Origin: Marinilabilia rubra
GTDB lineage: Bacteria; Bacteroidota; Bacteroidia; Bacteroidales; Marinilabiliaceae
NCBI RefSeq assembly: GCF_003121985.1
Contig: NZ_QEWP01000008.1
Coordinates: forward strand, 1-64,000
Reading direction: 5' to 3'
Length of the DNA stretch: 64,000 nucleotides
In this document: one piece after another, positions 8,645 to 16,297 of the stretch
How positions within the stretch are numbered: the first letter of the stretch is position 1
How the letters are laid out: the number at the start of each line of letters is the position of its first letter
Program-made: the position numbers and the translations under genes
Notes under the pieces: generated by a model
Seen by the model: only the letters and a program-made list of their open reading frames with translations
Told to the model about the DNA's origin: nothing
Databases searched by the model: none

Positions 8645-9436
8645 CTAAAAATATACAGAGATACCACCATTGATGGTGAGGCCTTTCCGGGTTGATTCTA
8701 TATCATAATCACTCTCCTTCATATCACCAGACATATTTGCATATCCAATACCAAGATCCAGCGAGATGTATTGATTTAAAAAAAAGGCCACTCCGCCCCC
8801 TAAGGCCCATCCTTCCTTTTTATATGAGCTTTCATCCCCATCATATTCATATGTTTCATTTCCAAACATGTACTCTCCATGGATGAAGGGCTTAATGTTT
8901 GAAGTGCCAAAGTAATAAGTAATAATTGGCCCGGCCAGCAATGAGGATTCTTTCTGTTCAGAGTCATCCCCTTCCTGTTTGAGGGTTTCGTATTCAATGG
9001 ATAGACCTATTGCAAAGCCATCTGCCACAAAATAACTGACGGATGGTTGAAATGAGAACTGGTTGATATCGCTTTCTATTTTATCATCAAAGAATTCTGA
9101 GTTTATAGAAACTTCATTAGTCATTGATGTGAAGGAAAGACTGGTGCTACCTGAAATACTGAATTTCCCTTTGGATATGGCAGATAAGAAGTTGGAGTTG
9201 TTCCCGGAAGAAGGGGGGATTTTTTCTTTGGAGATTCTTTTTACTTCATTCATTTCATAAACTAAGATGCTTCCATCAGAAGTTTCAAGTTTTAAGTTCA
9301 GCTCAGGTATCTGCTCAATAATTTGTCCTTTGATGATACTCCCGTTTTTGAGATAAACAACATCCCTTGAACTGTTTTGGGAAAAGGCGGTTAAGGCAAA
9401 GATCATAAAGATCAGGGTAAAGAATAGTTTTTTCAT
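8645..9436 (-). CDS. Outer-membrane beta-barrel protein with N-terminal periplasmic domain
   Basis: The signal peptide (MKKLFFTLIFMIFALTAFSQ) is followed by a short domain (DVVYLKNGSIIKGQIIEQ) that resembles the small beta-stranded modules found before many Bacteroidota barrel domains. The C-terminal ~170 residues alternate polar and hydrophobic residues with Gly/Tyr-rich strands (GKFSISGSTSLSF, GWALGGGVAFFLNQYISLDLGIGYANMSG) and end in a terminal strand GISVYF with aromatic last residue, as in OmpA/OmpX-like porins. The function is unknown. It stands alone between long intergenic regions. Confidence 0.75.
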   Translation of the reverse strand: MKKLFFTLIFMIFALTAFSQNSSRDVVYLKNGSIIKGQIIEQIPELNLKLETSDGSILVYEMNEVKRISKEKIPPSSGNNSNFLSAISKGKFSISGSTSLSFTSMTNEVSINSEFFDDKIESDINQFSFQPSVSYFVADGFAIGLSIEYETLKQEGDDSEQKESSLLAGPIITYYFGTSNIKPFIHGEYMFGNETYEYDGDESSYKKEGWALGGGVAFFLNQYISLDLGIGYANMSGDMKESDYDIESTRKGLTINGGISVYF

Positions 9437-9768
9437 CTTTTTAAACTTTTTTAATGGTTTAATGTTTTACTATCAAAACTAACTAAAATGTTTATTATTC
9501 GAAAACTGAAGGATGTATTTGGATTACCAGTAAAGTACAATGGATCCCAACCAGTTAATCACTAAGAAGTTCTTTGTTCTTTTATTAAAACAAAAAACGC
9601 TCTTTGTTAAAGTAATAATTAATGCCATTTATCTATCATTGACAGTCGTTGGTCATTAAAAAGACCTTGTTGTCCTAAATGCTCTTGAAGTTTATATCAA
9701 AGCGAAGTAAATTGAATTCCAATTGTTTCAAAAAAGATGATTTTTTTATTGAACTTAAATTAAGGGTT
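9437..9768. other. Divergent intergenic region with no recognised feature
   Basis: 332 bp between the divergent beta-barrel genes at 9436 and 9769, so it must hold both promoters. It is AT-rich with a repeated CTTTGTT word (about 9573 and 9602), but no clear promoter consensus or RNA gene was found. Confidence 0.45.
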
Positions 9769-10263
9769 ATGAAGAAAGTATTATTATTTGCCTTTGTATT
9801 ATTTATGGCAACAGCAGCATCTGCCCAGTTTAAAGTGGGCGGTGGTTTAACAATTGGAACAGAAGCAGGTGGTATAGATGATGATGGAAGTGAAAAGTTA
9901 GGAATAGGCTTGAACCTTAGGGGAGATTATGCTTTTAATGAAAGTTGGTCAATTGCTCCCGGGTTTACCTTCTTTTTTCCTTCTGCACCAGATGGGGTTG
10001 ATATCACTTACTGGCAGCTAAATGCAGATGCCCATTACAATTTTGGAGCTGAAGGAGATTTCGGGTTCTATGCCCTTGGAGGATTGAATTACAGCTATGT
10101 GAAGATTGATTGGGGCGATAATGAATTTTGGGGAGGTTCTTCCGATGATAGCGAAATTGGCCTCAATCTTGGTGCCGGAGCTACAATGCAGCAGTTTTAT
10201 GGAGAACTAAAATACGACACCGCTTTTGAACAGTTAGCTTTGTCGGTGGGTATTATGTTTTAA
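9769..10263 (+). CDS. Small outer-membrane beta-barrel (OmpX/OmpW-like) protein
   Basis: Start at 9769 (MKKVLLFAFVLFMATAASAQ), a clean signal peptide preceded by TAAGGG a few bases upstream; the frame is open for 30 codons before it without supporting signal. The mature part (~145 aa) is an eight-stranded-barrel-like sequence with alternating hydrophobic strands (FKVGGGLTIGTEAGG, IAPGFTFFFPS, GFYALGGLNYSYVKIDWG, LGAGATMQQFYGELKYD) and ends in VGIMF with a C-terminal Phe, as in barrel proteins inserted by BamA. Function unknown. An intrinsic terminator follows. Confidence 0.8.
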   Translation: MKKVLLFAFVLFMATAASAQFKVGGGLTIGTEAGGIDDDGSEKLGIGLNLRGDYAFNESWSIAPGFTFFFPSAPDGVDITYWQLNADAHYNFGAEGDFGFYALGGLNYSYVKIDWGDNEFWGGSSDDSEIGLNLGAGATMQQFYGELKYDTAFEQLALSVGIMF

Positions 10264-10270
10264 ATGCTTG

Positions 10271-10306
10271 AATCAACCGGATTTCATTTTAGGAATTCGG
10301 TTGATT
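10271..10306 (+). terminator. Probable terminator after the small barrel gene
   Basis: AATCAACCG (10271-10279) pairs with CGGTTGATT (10298-10306). The T tract after the stem is short and interrupted (TCCTTTCTT), so efficiency is uncertain. It also sits in the 3' region of the convergent minus-strand operon. Confidence 0.6.
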
Positions 10307-10313
10307 TCCTTTC

Positions 10314-11195
10314 TTATGGGCAAGGCCCTTCTATTAATTCGGAGGTGATTTTAGTATTAAAGCGAATTATTTCTTTTCTATTTCGTTCCTTTGCCAGTGT
10401 CTCCGCCCGGTGTTGGCCACCGGAATGGAACTTCTGTAATAAAGTAACCCCGACAACGTAACCTGTAAAATAATATTCAGTATAGACCTGCCAGGCTCCA
10501 AAGCTTAAAGCCGAGGCATTTAGCAAAAAGCTGATTCCTCCTTCGAATATTTTACCACAATAAGCTTGTCCCAATCCCGGAAGAATGGAAAGATGTCTGG
10601 CCTTTTCAGGATCTTTGTATTTTGGGGTGTCTTTGTAAAAAGCTAAAATATTTAGATATTTAGATTTTTCGGAGGCCACTTCCCTAAATGATTTTGTAAG
10701 ACATTCTTTTGCCTCTTTAAATTCAAAAAGCTGATTGTGGCAAAGAGCTTTCAGTGTATATAAGCTTTTTAGTTTTGGATGACTTGTCTCAAGTAGAGCA
10801 CTGTAGGTTTCAATTGTATTTTCGGCATCTCTGTAATTTTCTTTCATATATTGTGCAAAAGCAAGTTCATAGGCTTTTGTGGCAAAGAGGGAATCTTTTG
10901 GATCCCTGATACCAATCCTCATTAACTCTTCTTCAACTTTAGGGTAGTTTCCGATGTGTTTGTAAACTTCAGCTTTTTTAAAGATGGCTTTTTGCGTGGT
11001 TCCAATATTCTTGCTAAGAAAGACAATTCGCTCGTATTCGACAATGCTGCCTATATAATCACGGACTTTATACAAGCTGTCTGCTTTGTGCCATAAGTCA
11101 CTTATTTCAGCTGCTTTAACATTAGTCAAAAACGTTGCGGAGAGGAATATGCAGATCAAATAGGACTTGTTTGTTAATGAGTGCATGGCGTTCAT
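10314..11195 (-). CDS. Exported TPR-like protein with C-terminal PGxGQ membrane hairpin
   Basis: I chose the ATG at 11195 (another is at 11186) because a signal peptide follows directly (SYLICIFLSATFLTNVKA); the open frame runs further upstream inside the neighbouring gene. Helical repeats resembling TPRs occupy about residues 25-200 (ADSLYKVRDYIGSIVEYERIV, YMKENYRDAENTIETY). The C-terminus carries SILPGLGQAYCGK, then two hydrophobic segments. The same PGxGQxYxGK motif is in the upstream neighbour, so the two look like diverged paralogues; it resembles the membrane hairpins of TM2/DUF5683-type proteins. It is the last gene of a four-gene overlapping operon and overlaps its neighbour by about 74 bp, which suggests translational coupling. 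Biochemical function unknown. Confidence 0.65.
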   Translation of the reverse strand: MNAMHSLTNKSYLICIFLSATFLTNVKAAEISDLWHKADSLYKVRDYIGSIVEYERIVFLSKNIGTTQKAIFKKAEVYKHIGNYPKVEEELMRIGIRDPKDSLFATKAYELAFAQYMKENYRDAENTIETYSALLETSHPKLKSLYTLKALCHNQLFEFKEAKECLTKSFREVASEKSKYLNILAFYKDTPKYKDPEKARHLSILPGLGQAYCGKIFEGGISFLLNASALSFGAWQVYTEYYFTGYVVGVTLLQKFHSGGQHRAETLAKERNRKEIIRFNTKITSELIEGPCP

Positions 11196-11985
11196 TGTTT
11201 GCGATTTTAGCCGAAAAAACGGCTCCATAAATATTTCCAATGTAAAAGACCGAAAAAACAGAACCGAAAAAGATGGTTTTGAATTTCTCAGGGCCCTGTT
11301 TTTCATAATTTTCAATTGTCACTAAGGCCAGCCCTGTTGACATGAGTAGTGCTGCGATACCTTGTCCGGTTTTTCCAGAATAAATTTGACCGGAACCAGG
11401 AACTATTCCAGATAAGATTCCTGCAAAAACTGGTGATTTTTCTTTTTGAGTTTCTAATCTGTTGGCAAGAATTTTTAGATGTTTTAGCTCTTTTTCGAAA
11501 CCATAATAGTCGGGCGGAAGCAAAGAAACCGTTTTTCTAAACGAAGGCAAATCTCTTTGAAGGAGATCTATTCCTGCGAAAAGATAATTGATGAAGTGTT
11601 GATTTATTTTGTTCTGCGGTCTGAAATTATTTAAAACCTGAGTAGCATTTTCATATTTCCCCAAGTGGATAAGGTTATAAGATCCAAATAATATAGACTT
11701 TGGATAAAAGGTTGATTGGAAGCTGACTTTTTGAAAAGAGAAACTGGACTCTTTGAGGTGTTTTAAATTATATTCGGCCCAACCCTTCAGGTAAAAAACA
11801 GAGTCTTTTTGTATTTGGTTAAGCTTCAGTTCTTTTAGGATATTTTTGCATTCGAAAACCCCTTCCTCATGAAAATCTTTATTTACTAAGTAATTCGCAA
11901 ACTGAATGCGTTTGGAAATGGATTGACTTTGTGCAACAAGGGAGAATGAAGCAAAGAAAATGCAAAGAAATTTTGATTTAAGCAT
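11122..11985 (-). CDS. Exported membrane protein with PGxGQ motif, paralogue of its downstream neighbour
   Basis: 287 residues with a signal peptide (FLCIFFASFSLVAQS). The middle is helical and repeat-like (WAEYNLKHLKESSFSFQKV, NLIHLGKYENATQVLNNF). The C-terminal third has GIVPGSGQIYSGKTGQG followed by two hydrophobic stretches (IAALLMSTGLALVTI and FFGSVFSVFYIGNIYGAVFSA). Its ATG shares bases with the stop codon of the YidD-like gene (TGATG), so the two are translationally coupled. No enzymatic motif was recognised. Its tight linkage to YidD-like and LolA-like genes points to envelope protein or lipoprotein biogenesis, but that is inference from context only. Confidence 0.65.
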   Translation of the reverse strand: MLKSKFLCIFFASFSLVAQSQSISKRIQFANYLVNKDFHEEGVFECKNILKELKLNQIQKDSVFYLKGWAEYNLKHLKESSFSFQKVSFQSTFYPKSILFGSYNLIHLGKYENATQVLNNFRPQNKINQHFINYLFAGIDLLQRDLPSFRKTVSLLPPDYYGFEKELKHLKILANRLETQKEKSPVFAGILSGIVPGSGQIYSGKTGQGIAALLMSTGLALVTIENYEKQGPEKFKTIFFGSVFSVFYIGNIYGAVFSAKIANNERHALINKQVLFDLHIPLRNVFD

Positions 11986-12479
11986 CAGTGATGGTGATGT
12001 ATGGGTTTAAACTGATATTTTGTAAAACTGTCTGCTGAGTGTCCTGAACATGGATCTATTGACAGCGGGTGTAGGGATGTTTGTGCTATACGGTTACATC
12101 GGGTTAGTCGATCGGCTGTCAGGAAAACACCTTTTATTACTCCAAAATGGGAAATTACATCTCTACTGAAATTTGAGCAGGAAGGCTCATAGAGGCAATC
12201 TGCAGAGAAATGTTTTGAAATAGAGGTTTGATAAATGTAAAGCAGGCTTCCCAGTGTTAATTTAATAGGATTTATTTTTTCAATTAAAGGATCCTCTTTT
12301 TTTATGAGAAACTCGCGCTTTCGGTTTTCTTTATCTTTAATTTCTTGCAGATCTACTGTTTCTTTTGATTGAATCGTCAGCAAGTCGGCTTCCAATTTAT
12401 TTTGGGCGGATACAGAAAAAACAGAAATCCGGAGGAAAATGATAATCAGGGGGATTTTAAAAATCAACTTTCTTGGCAT
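11985..12479 (-). CDS. YidD-like (haemolytic domain) protein with an export signal and His tail
   Basis: The YidD core is at about residues 75-140 (LLYIYQTSISKHFSADC, then YEPSCSNFSRDVISHFG, KGVFLTADRLTRCN and DPCSG). In other bacteria YidD is a small membrane-associated protein linked to YidC-dependent membrane insertion. The start at 12479 was chosen because it begins a signal peptide (MPRKLIFKIPLIIIFLRISVFSVSAQ), unlike ordinary YidD, which lacks one. About 45 extra charged residues separate the signal from the core. The protein ends in four histidines. It overlaps the LolA-like gene by 23 bp and the downstream gene by a TGATG. Export would place it on the opposite side of the membrane from ordinary YidD, so its role may differ. 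Confidence 0.78.
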   Translation of the reverse strand: MPRKLIFKIPLIIIFLRISVFSVSAQNKLEADLLTIQSKETVDLQEIKDKENRKREFLIKKEDPLIEKINPIKLTLGSLLYIYQTSISKHFSADCLYEPSCSNFSRDVISHFGVIKGVFLTADRLTRCNRIAQTSLHPLSIDPCSGHSADSFTKYQFKPIHHHH

Positions 12480-13197
12480 CTTCAGGGATTTTGAAATCAA
12501 ACAATTTTTCGTCAGCATTAAAACCAGTCTTGATATCAGAAAAAGTAGTGCGGCGAACCGTGCTGTCACCTTTAGACATATAGTTTATTTCAGTTATTTT
12601 CTTGGGTAAGAAAAATTGAGGGCCGTTAAAATAATTGTAATAATAAATCTTCTTAAGTACTTTGCCTTTATTGTCAAAATATTGAGCGAAGATTGGCAGG
12701 AAATTTTCAGAAACTAATTCCACTGAGCTTACAACCCGCATTCCCGGAGGCGATTGCCAGGTTGTAATTAGGTAGTTGTCTTCCCTTCTTGTTCCGATTT
12801 GATTGAATCCTTCATTCTTTAATCCCATATCCTGAGTAAGGTTATTAACAAAAAAATAGAGTAGCTCAGTTGAACTGGAATATTGACTGTTTTGCATGAA
12901 GGTTACGGTATTGTCCTCCGGCGTATAAATCGTAATTTCCCCCTTGGAGTTTATTTTTTTGTAAAAATCTTTTGGGCTGAAGTAGTGGGTTATTATATCT
13001 CCGGTTTGTCCTTTATACAGCGATGCCGATTCGGCCGTAAAAAGACTTCCATTCTTGTAAATCTGGTATACCGCATTAACACTTACCTTGCCATTGAATC
13101 CTTGTGCAGGAGAGTTTTGAGGGATTGGGAATGCAACTAAAAAGAAAATTGTAAACTTTAGCGAAAGATTTCCAGGTAATTTATATCTGATGTTCAT
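12457..13197 (-). CDS. LolA-like periplasmic protein
   Basis: 246 residues with a signal peptide ending at SPAQ. The rest has the alternating beta-strand pattern of the LolA/LolB fold: YKGQTGDIITHYFSP, ITIYTPEDNTVTFM, an exposed-strand region ELVSENFLPIFAQYFD, and the typical ending SDIKTGFNADEKLFDFKIPEDAKKV, close to the LolA C-terminal pattern. LolA carries lipoproteins across the periplasm, but many Bacteroidota LolA-fold paralogues have unknown ligands, so lipoprotein transport is not assured. It is the first gene of the four-gene overlapping operon 13197-10314. Confidence 0.7.
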   Translation of the reverse strand: MNIRYKLPGNLSLKFTIFFLVAFPIPQNSPAQGFNGKVSVNAVYQIYKNGSLFTAESASLYKGQTGDIITHYFSPKDFYKKINSKGEITIYTPEDNTVTFMQNSQYSSSTELLYFFVNNLTQDMGLKNEGFNQIGTRREDNYLITTWQSPPGMRVVSSVELVSENFLPIFAQYFDNKGKVLKKIYYYNYFNGPQFFLPKKITEINYMSKGDSTVRRTTFSDIKTGFNADEKLFDFKIPEDAKKVDF

Positions 13198-13347
13198 TAT
13201 TTAATTATTAACAAAATCTGATCAAAAAAATAGATTTGAGATCTAAACGAGTGTATTTACAGCGATAGTTTATCCAGTCTATGATCTAATAATACCGGTC
13301 CTGAAAAATATTTAATCTTTGAAATTTAAAATCAACCAAAAATCAAC

Positions 13348-13374
13348 AAAAAGGCCTGTCGAGAAAACGACAGG
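13348..13374 (-). terminator. Intrinsic terminator after the TM2-domain gene
   Basis: CCTGTCG (13355-13361) pairs with CGACAGG (13368-13374) around AGAAAA, with an A tract at 13348-13352 that becomes a U tract on the minus strand. Confidence 0.8.
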
Positions 13375-13403
13375 CTCGAGTTTTTTCATGGGAAGTTTTA
13401 GGG

Positions 13404-13814
13404 TTACCACATGAAGAATTTAGGATTGTCAACATAAGCACTGATGTCATCCCAGTTGACGGCCAGAACAATGAGGTCAATAAACGGAACAAGACCGAAA
13501 ATACCGCCACAGGTTAAAATGTAACCAATTCCGGTCATAGTTTTGGTGCCAAGATAAAAACGGTGAATTCCAAATCCACCCAGGAAGAAGTCCAGCAATA
13601 CAGCTATTAATGGATCTTTCCCTCCATTCTCAGAGGCTACAGCCATAACTGGAGCAGCTTCAGCAACGTCAGCTACTAAATTAAATGATGCATTTGTTGC
13701 TGAGGCGAAAAGATTTTCTACTTGAGCATCATCGATTGTGTAAGCAGCATTGGCATTGTTAGAAAATGCTGCAAGTCCCAAAACTAAGGTAAGGGTAATT
13801 AAAAGTTTCTTCAT
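13404..13814 (-). CDS. TM2 domain-containing protein
   Basis: 136 residues. A signal peptide (MKKLLITLTLVLGLAAFSNNANA) is followed by a short Ala-rich linker, then a TM2 domain: two membrane helices around GIHRFYLG, which is the family signature. TM2 proteins are widespread, and their bacterial function is not established. The gene has its own terminator and a ~200 bp upstream gap, so it is probably monocistronic. It is followed, after a terminator and 150 bp, by the envelope operon at 13197. Confidence 0.85.
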   Translation of the reverse strand: MKKLLITLTLVLGLAAFSNNANAAYTIDDAQVENLFASATNASFNLVADVAEAAPVMAVASENGGKDPLIAVLLDFFLGGFGIHRFYLGTKTMTGIGYILTCGGIFGLVPFIDLIVLAVNWDDISAYVDNPKFFMW

Positions 13815-14069
13815 GATAAAATTGTTTATTTGATTAAAGTAAAAACGAAAATAGATATTTGTTCTAATTATTGCTAAATAAAAATAACATTAAAAAGCTA
13901 TTTAGACTGGTTTTAAGGATTTTTGTGGTCTAAGTGTTTTGAAAACAGGAGTTTTTTAAGATGGGGAGAGAAGAGGCTGAGTTATTGTAATGAAAATTCT
14001 TGTTTCAATATTTCTGGTAGCTGTGATATCTTCTAAAATCAAATCTTTGGGAAGCATTGGTTAAATGAC

Positions 14070-14711
14070 TTATACCTCCAACTTTATCTGTCGTTCCGTC
14101 AACTTAAAAGACCTTCTGTGCAAAGGAGATACCCCATGCTCCTCAATGCCTGATCGATGGGCTTTTGTGGGGTACCCCTTGTTTTTGTTCCACCCATAAA
14201 AAGGGAACGATTTGTGTTGTTGCGCCATATACTCGTCCCGGTGGGTTTTTGCTAAAATACTTGCCGCAGCAATGCATTTATAAATGGAATCTCCTTTTAT
14301 GATGCATTTATGGGGCACTTTAAGGTAAGGGTGAAACTTGTTTCCGTCAATCAATAACGCCTCAGGAGGACTTGACAGTTGTTTTATTGCTGTGTGCATT
14401 GCCTTAATTGAAGCATTCAGAATATTTATTTCATCGATTTCTTCATTGTGAATCATGGCTACCGCCCATGAAACCGCTTCTTTTTCAATAAGGATTCTCA
14501 GTGTATCCCTTTTCTTTTTCGATATTTTTTTGGAATCATTGAGAAGCGGGTGATCGAAATCGTCAGGAAGAATAACTGCTGCAGCCACGACGGGACCTGC
14601 CAGACAACCTCTTCCTGCTTCGTCGCATCCGGCGGTAAGTAGGGGCCCTCTAAATCCCCCAAAGGGGGACTTCTCGTTGCAGTTCAGTAATCTCTTTACT
14701 TCTGATTCCAT
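14070..14711 (-). CDS. rnhB: Ribonuclease HII with a repeat-derived N-terminal segment
   Basis: The enzyme removes RNA, including single ribonucleotides, from DNA. Motifs are GCDEAGRG (residues 28-35), [18 protein letters not shown] and [12 protein letters not shown], which together hold the acidic active-site residues. The start at 14711 ([10 protein letters not shown]) is preferred. The open frame continues upstream to 14765, but only through two further copies of repeat D, so an upstream start is unlikely. Residues about 13-24 ([12 protein letters not shown]) are encoded by a D-repeat hairpin at 14641-14671 lying in frame just before the catalytic core. Ordinary RNase HII proteins begin only about 10-15 residues before the DEAGRG motif. 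If translation starts later, no ATG is available, so the repeat seems to be genuinely translated. Confidence 0.9.
   Translation of the reverse strand: MESEVKRLLNCNEKSPFGGFRGPLLTAGCDEAGRGCLAGPVVAAAVILPDDFDHPLLNDSKKISKKKRDTLRILIEKEAVSWAVAMIHNEEIDEINILNASIKAMHTAIKQLSSPPEALLIDGNKFHPYLKVPHKCIIKGDSIYKCIAAASILAKTHRDEYMAQQHKSFPFYGWNKNKGYPTKAHRSGIEEHGVSPLHRRSFKLTERQIKLEV
14641..14671. repeat. Repeat family D hairpin, copy 2, inside rnhB
   Basis: The core TCCCCCAAAGGGGGA (14655-14669) is preceded by GGGGCCCTCTAAA. It is inside the rnhB frame and is translated as SPFGGFRGP on the minus strand. Confidence 0.7.
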
Positions 14712-14730
14712 CTTAATAATATTTTGCCAA

Positions 14731-14797
14731 TCCTCCTCCTTTGGGGGAGCTAGAGGGGGCCTCAATCCTCCCCCCTTGGGGGAATTAGAGGGGGCTT
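14731..14797. repeat. Repeat family D hairpins, copies 3 and 4, in tandem
   Basis: Two units, TCCTCCTCCTTTGGGGGAGC with TAGAGGGGGCC (14731-14761) and TCCTCCCCCCTTGGGGGAAT with TAGAGGGGGCT (14766-14796), fill the gap between the M28 peptidase stop (14800) and the rnhB start. The second lies 3 bp from the peptidase stop codon and could act as its terminator on the minus strand. Confidence 0.7.
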
Positions 14798-14799
14798 TT

Positions 14800-15825
14800 C
14801 TAGTAACGGTTTTTGTAAATGACCTCCATGACGGTTTGCCCCACGGCTTTCAAGGTACTTCGATCAATGTTTTCCATCGTGTCGTCATGCGTATGCCAGT
14901 AGCTGCCGAATGAAGTCCGGGTGGAGGGATCGTACTGGATAATATTGGCTGCCGGTATGCCGGTGTGCTTGTTTACATAAATATGATCATCGGTAATGTA
15001 GCCACCTTTCTGAAAAACGAAATAGCTTCCATAACCAATGGTGGCGGCTGTATTCCAAATGTGATCCACCAGGTCAGGCGCCATGTCTAATGAAGCTTGT
15101 TCCTGATAAAATCTTGCCCCTTTTGCTCCAACCATGTCGAGTAAAATTCCGTATTGGGCGTAGTATCTCTTTTTATGAAGGTTATTACCCCAGTACTGAC
15201 TTCCCAGGCACCAGGTATCTTCTTTGTAAGGCAAATCCAAATGGCGGGGAGTACCGTAGTCTTCAGCATCGAAAAAGATGATATCAATGCCCGGGTAGGT
15301 AGGATGATCCTTTAGATGTCTGGCAATTTCGATGAGAACACCTACTCCGCTTCCTCCATCATTGGCTCCGTCAATAGGTTTGTTGCGCCTAGCAGGATCG
15401 GGATCGTAATCCGCAAAGGGACGGGTGTCCCAGTGGGCAAACAATAAAATTCGGTTGTTTTTTTCCGGTTGATATTGCGCAATGATGTTTTTAATTCTAA
15501 GTGTGCTGTTGTCAAAAGCAGTAACTTTTCCCTCCTGTACTATAACATCTGCTCCAAGACTGTCCATTTTTGTGGCCAACCATTGGGCGCAAGCCTCATG
15601 AGCAGGGGTGTTAGGAACCCGTGGGCCAAATTCCACTTGTTTTGCAATATAGTGATAGGCCGAATCAGAATTGAATTCAGGGGTTTGGAGTTCAGGCTTT
15701 GACTCGGTTTTTTTCTGACTGCTTTTTTTAGAGCGTTGACTATTGCATCCGGCACCCATCGAAATCAGGGCGAGCAGGGTGAAGAGTAATGGAGCCTTGA
15801 TAAACTGGGGGATGAGCTTTTTCAT
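14800..15825 (-). CDS. M28 family zinc peptidase / glutaminyl-cyclase-like lipoprotein
   Basis: The start at 15825 (MKKLIPQF) places a lipoprotein signal with lipobox MGAGC near residue 27; an in-frame ATG six codons upstream is less likely. After a Lys/Ser-rich linker comes the M28 fold. Metal-ligand motifs are [31 protein letters not shown] and WHTHDD. The set and spacing resemble glutaminyl-peptide cyclotransferases (QPCT type), which convert N-terminal Gln to pyroglutamate, more than classical aminopeptidases. Bacteroidota carry such enzymes in the periplasm, where exported proteins often begin with Gln. Choosing between cyclase and aminopeptidase needs an active-site comparison. Confidence 0.85.
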   Translation of the reverse strand: MKKLIPQFIKAPLLFTLLALISMGAGCNSQRSKKSSQKKTESKPELQTPEFNSDSAYHYIAKQVEFGPRVPNTPAHEACAQWLATKMDSLGADVIVQEGKVTAFDNSTLRIKNIIAQYQPEKNNRILLFAHWDTRPFADYDPDPARRNKPIDGANDGGSGVGVLIEIARHLKDHPTYPGIDIIFFDAEDYGTPRHLDLPYKEDTWCLGSQYWGNNLHKKRYYAQYGILLDMVGAKGARFYQEQASLDMAPDLVDHIWNTAATIGYGSYFVFQKGGYITDDHIYVNKHTGIPAANIIQYDPSTRTSFGSYWHTHDDTMENIDRSTLKAVGQTVMEVIYKNRY

Positions 15826-15842
15826 TTTTGGTTCAATTGTCA

Positions 15843-15934
15843 TTAATTAGTGTCTTACTTCTGATATTCGTGTATTTTTTGGCAAAATATTCTCTAAAGG
15901 GCTATTATGAAATGGCTGCGCCATTTATTGTTTT
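15843..15934. repeat. Repeat family E, copy 1
   Basis: A ~90 bp sequence (from CATTAATTAGTGTCTTACTT to AAATGGCTGCGCCATTTATTG) that recurs in inverted orientation at 57007-57098 with only scattered differences. It lies just upstream of the M28 peptidase gene. Confidence 0.75.
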
Positions 15935-16024
15935 GGATCCACGAATTACACGAATTTGAGTCGCACTTGAAGTGCGACTTTAAACGGCATCGCCGTTTTC
16001 AAAAAAGCTGTTTTTACAGCTTTT
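15910..16024. repeat. Array of short perfect hairpins
   Basis: Four adjacent perfect hairpins: AAATGGCTGCGCCATTT (15910-15926), GTCGCACTTGAAGTGCGAC (15960-15978), AAACGGCATCGCCGTTT (15982-15998) and AAAAGCTG...CAGCTTTT (16003-16024). The last three are flanked by ACACGAATT (15948-15956) and its complement AATTCGTGT (16026-16034). Confidence 0.7.
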
Positions 16025-16219
16025 CAATTCGTGTCGCTCGGCTCTGCCGCTTGCTTGCAAGAATTAGTGCAATTAACCATTTATTGTGATGATTTTTTCA
16101 ACTCTATAACTTGTTTGGTTCTGGCTCGTCCAGGTTAGGGGGTAAGCGTTGGGTTGTGAGTGCTGCGTTATAGCTCTGTGTTTAAAGTTCCGGTTTCCGG
16201 ATTCAGGTTCTGATCACTT

Positions 16220-16269
16220 AAACTCAGAACCCTGAACCCTCAACTCATAACCCTGAACTCAGAACTCAA
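16220..16269. repeat. Degenerate short tandem repeat
   Basis: Imperfect repeats of AACTCAGAACCCTGAACCCTC-like units between the cysS 3' end and the hairpin array. The units are short, have no spacers and are not CRISPR-like. Confidence 0.5.
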
Positions 16270-16270
16270 A

Positions 16271-16297
16271 GTCCCCCTTAGGGGGATTTAGGGGGGC
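16271..16297. repeat. Repeat family D hairpin, copy 5
   Basis: GTCCCCCTTAGGGGGATTTA with the G6CC tail ends exactly at the cysS stop codon (16298). The position matches the copies after the S46 and M28 genes. Confidence 0.65.

Noticed and set aside
14712-14765. Upstream extension of rnhB (start at 14765)
   Set aside because: The extension is encoded entirely by a D repeat and its flank; the ATG at 14711 gives a normal-looking start.
16220-16269. Short direct repeats considered as a CRISPR array
   Set aside because: Units are ~20 bp and imperfect with no unique spacers; no cas genes in the window.
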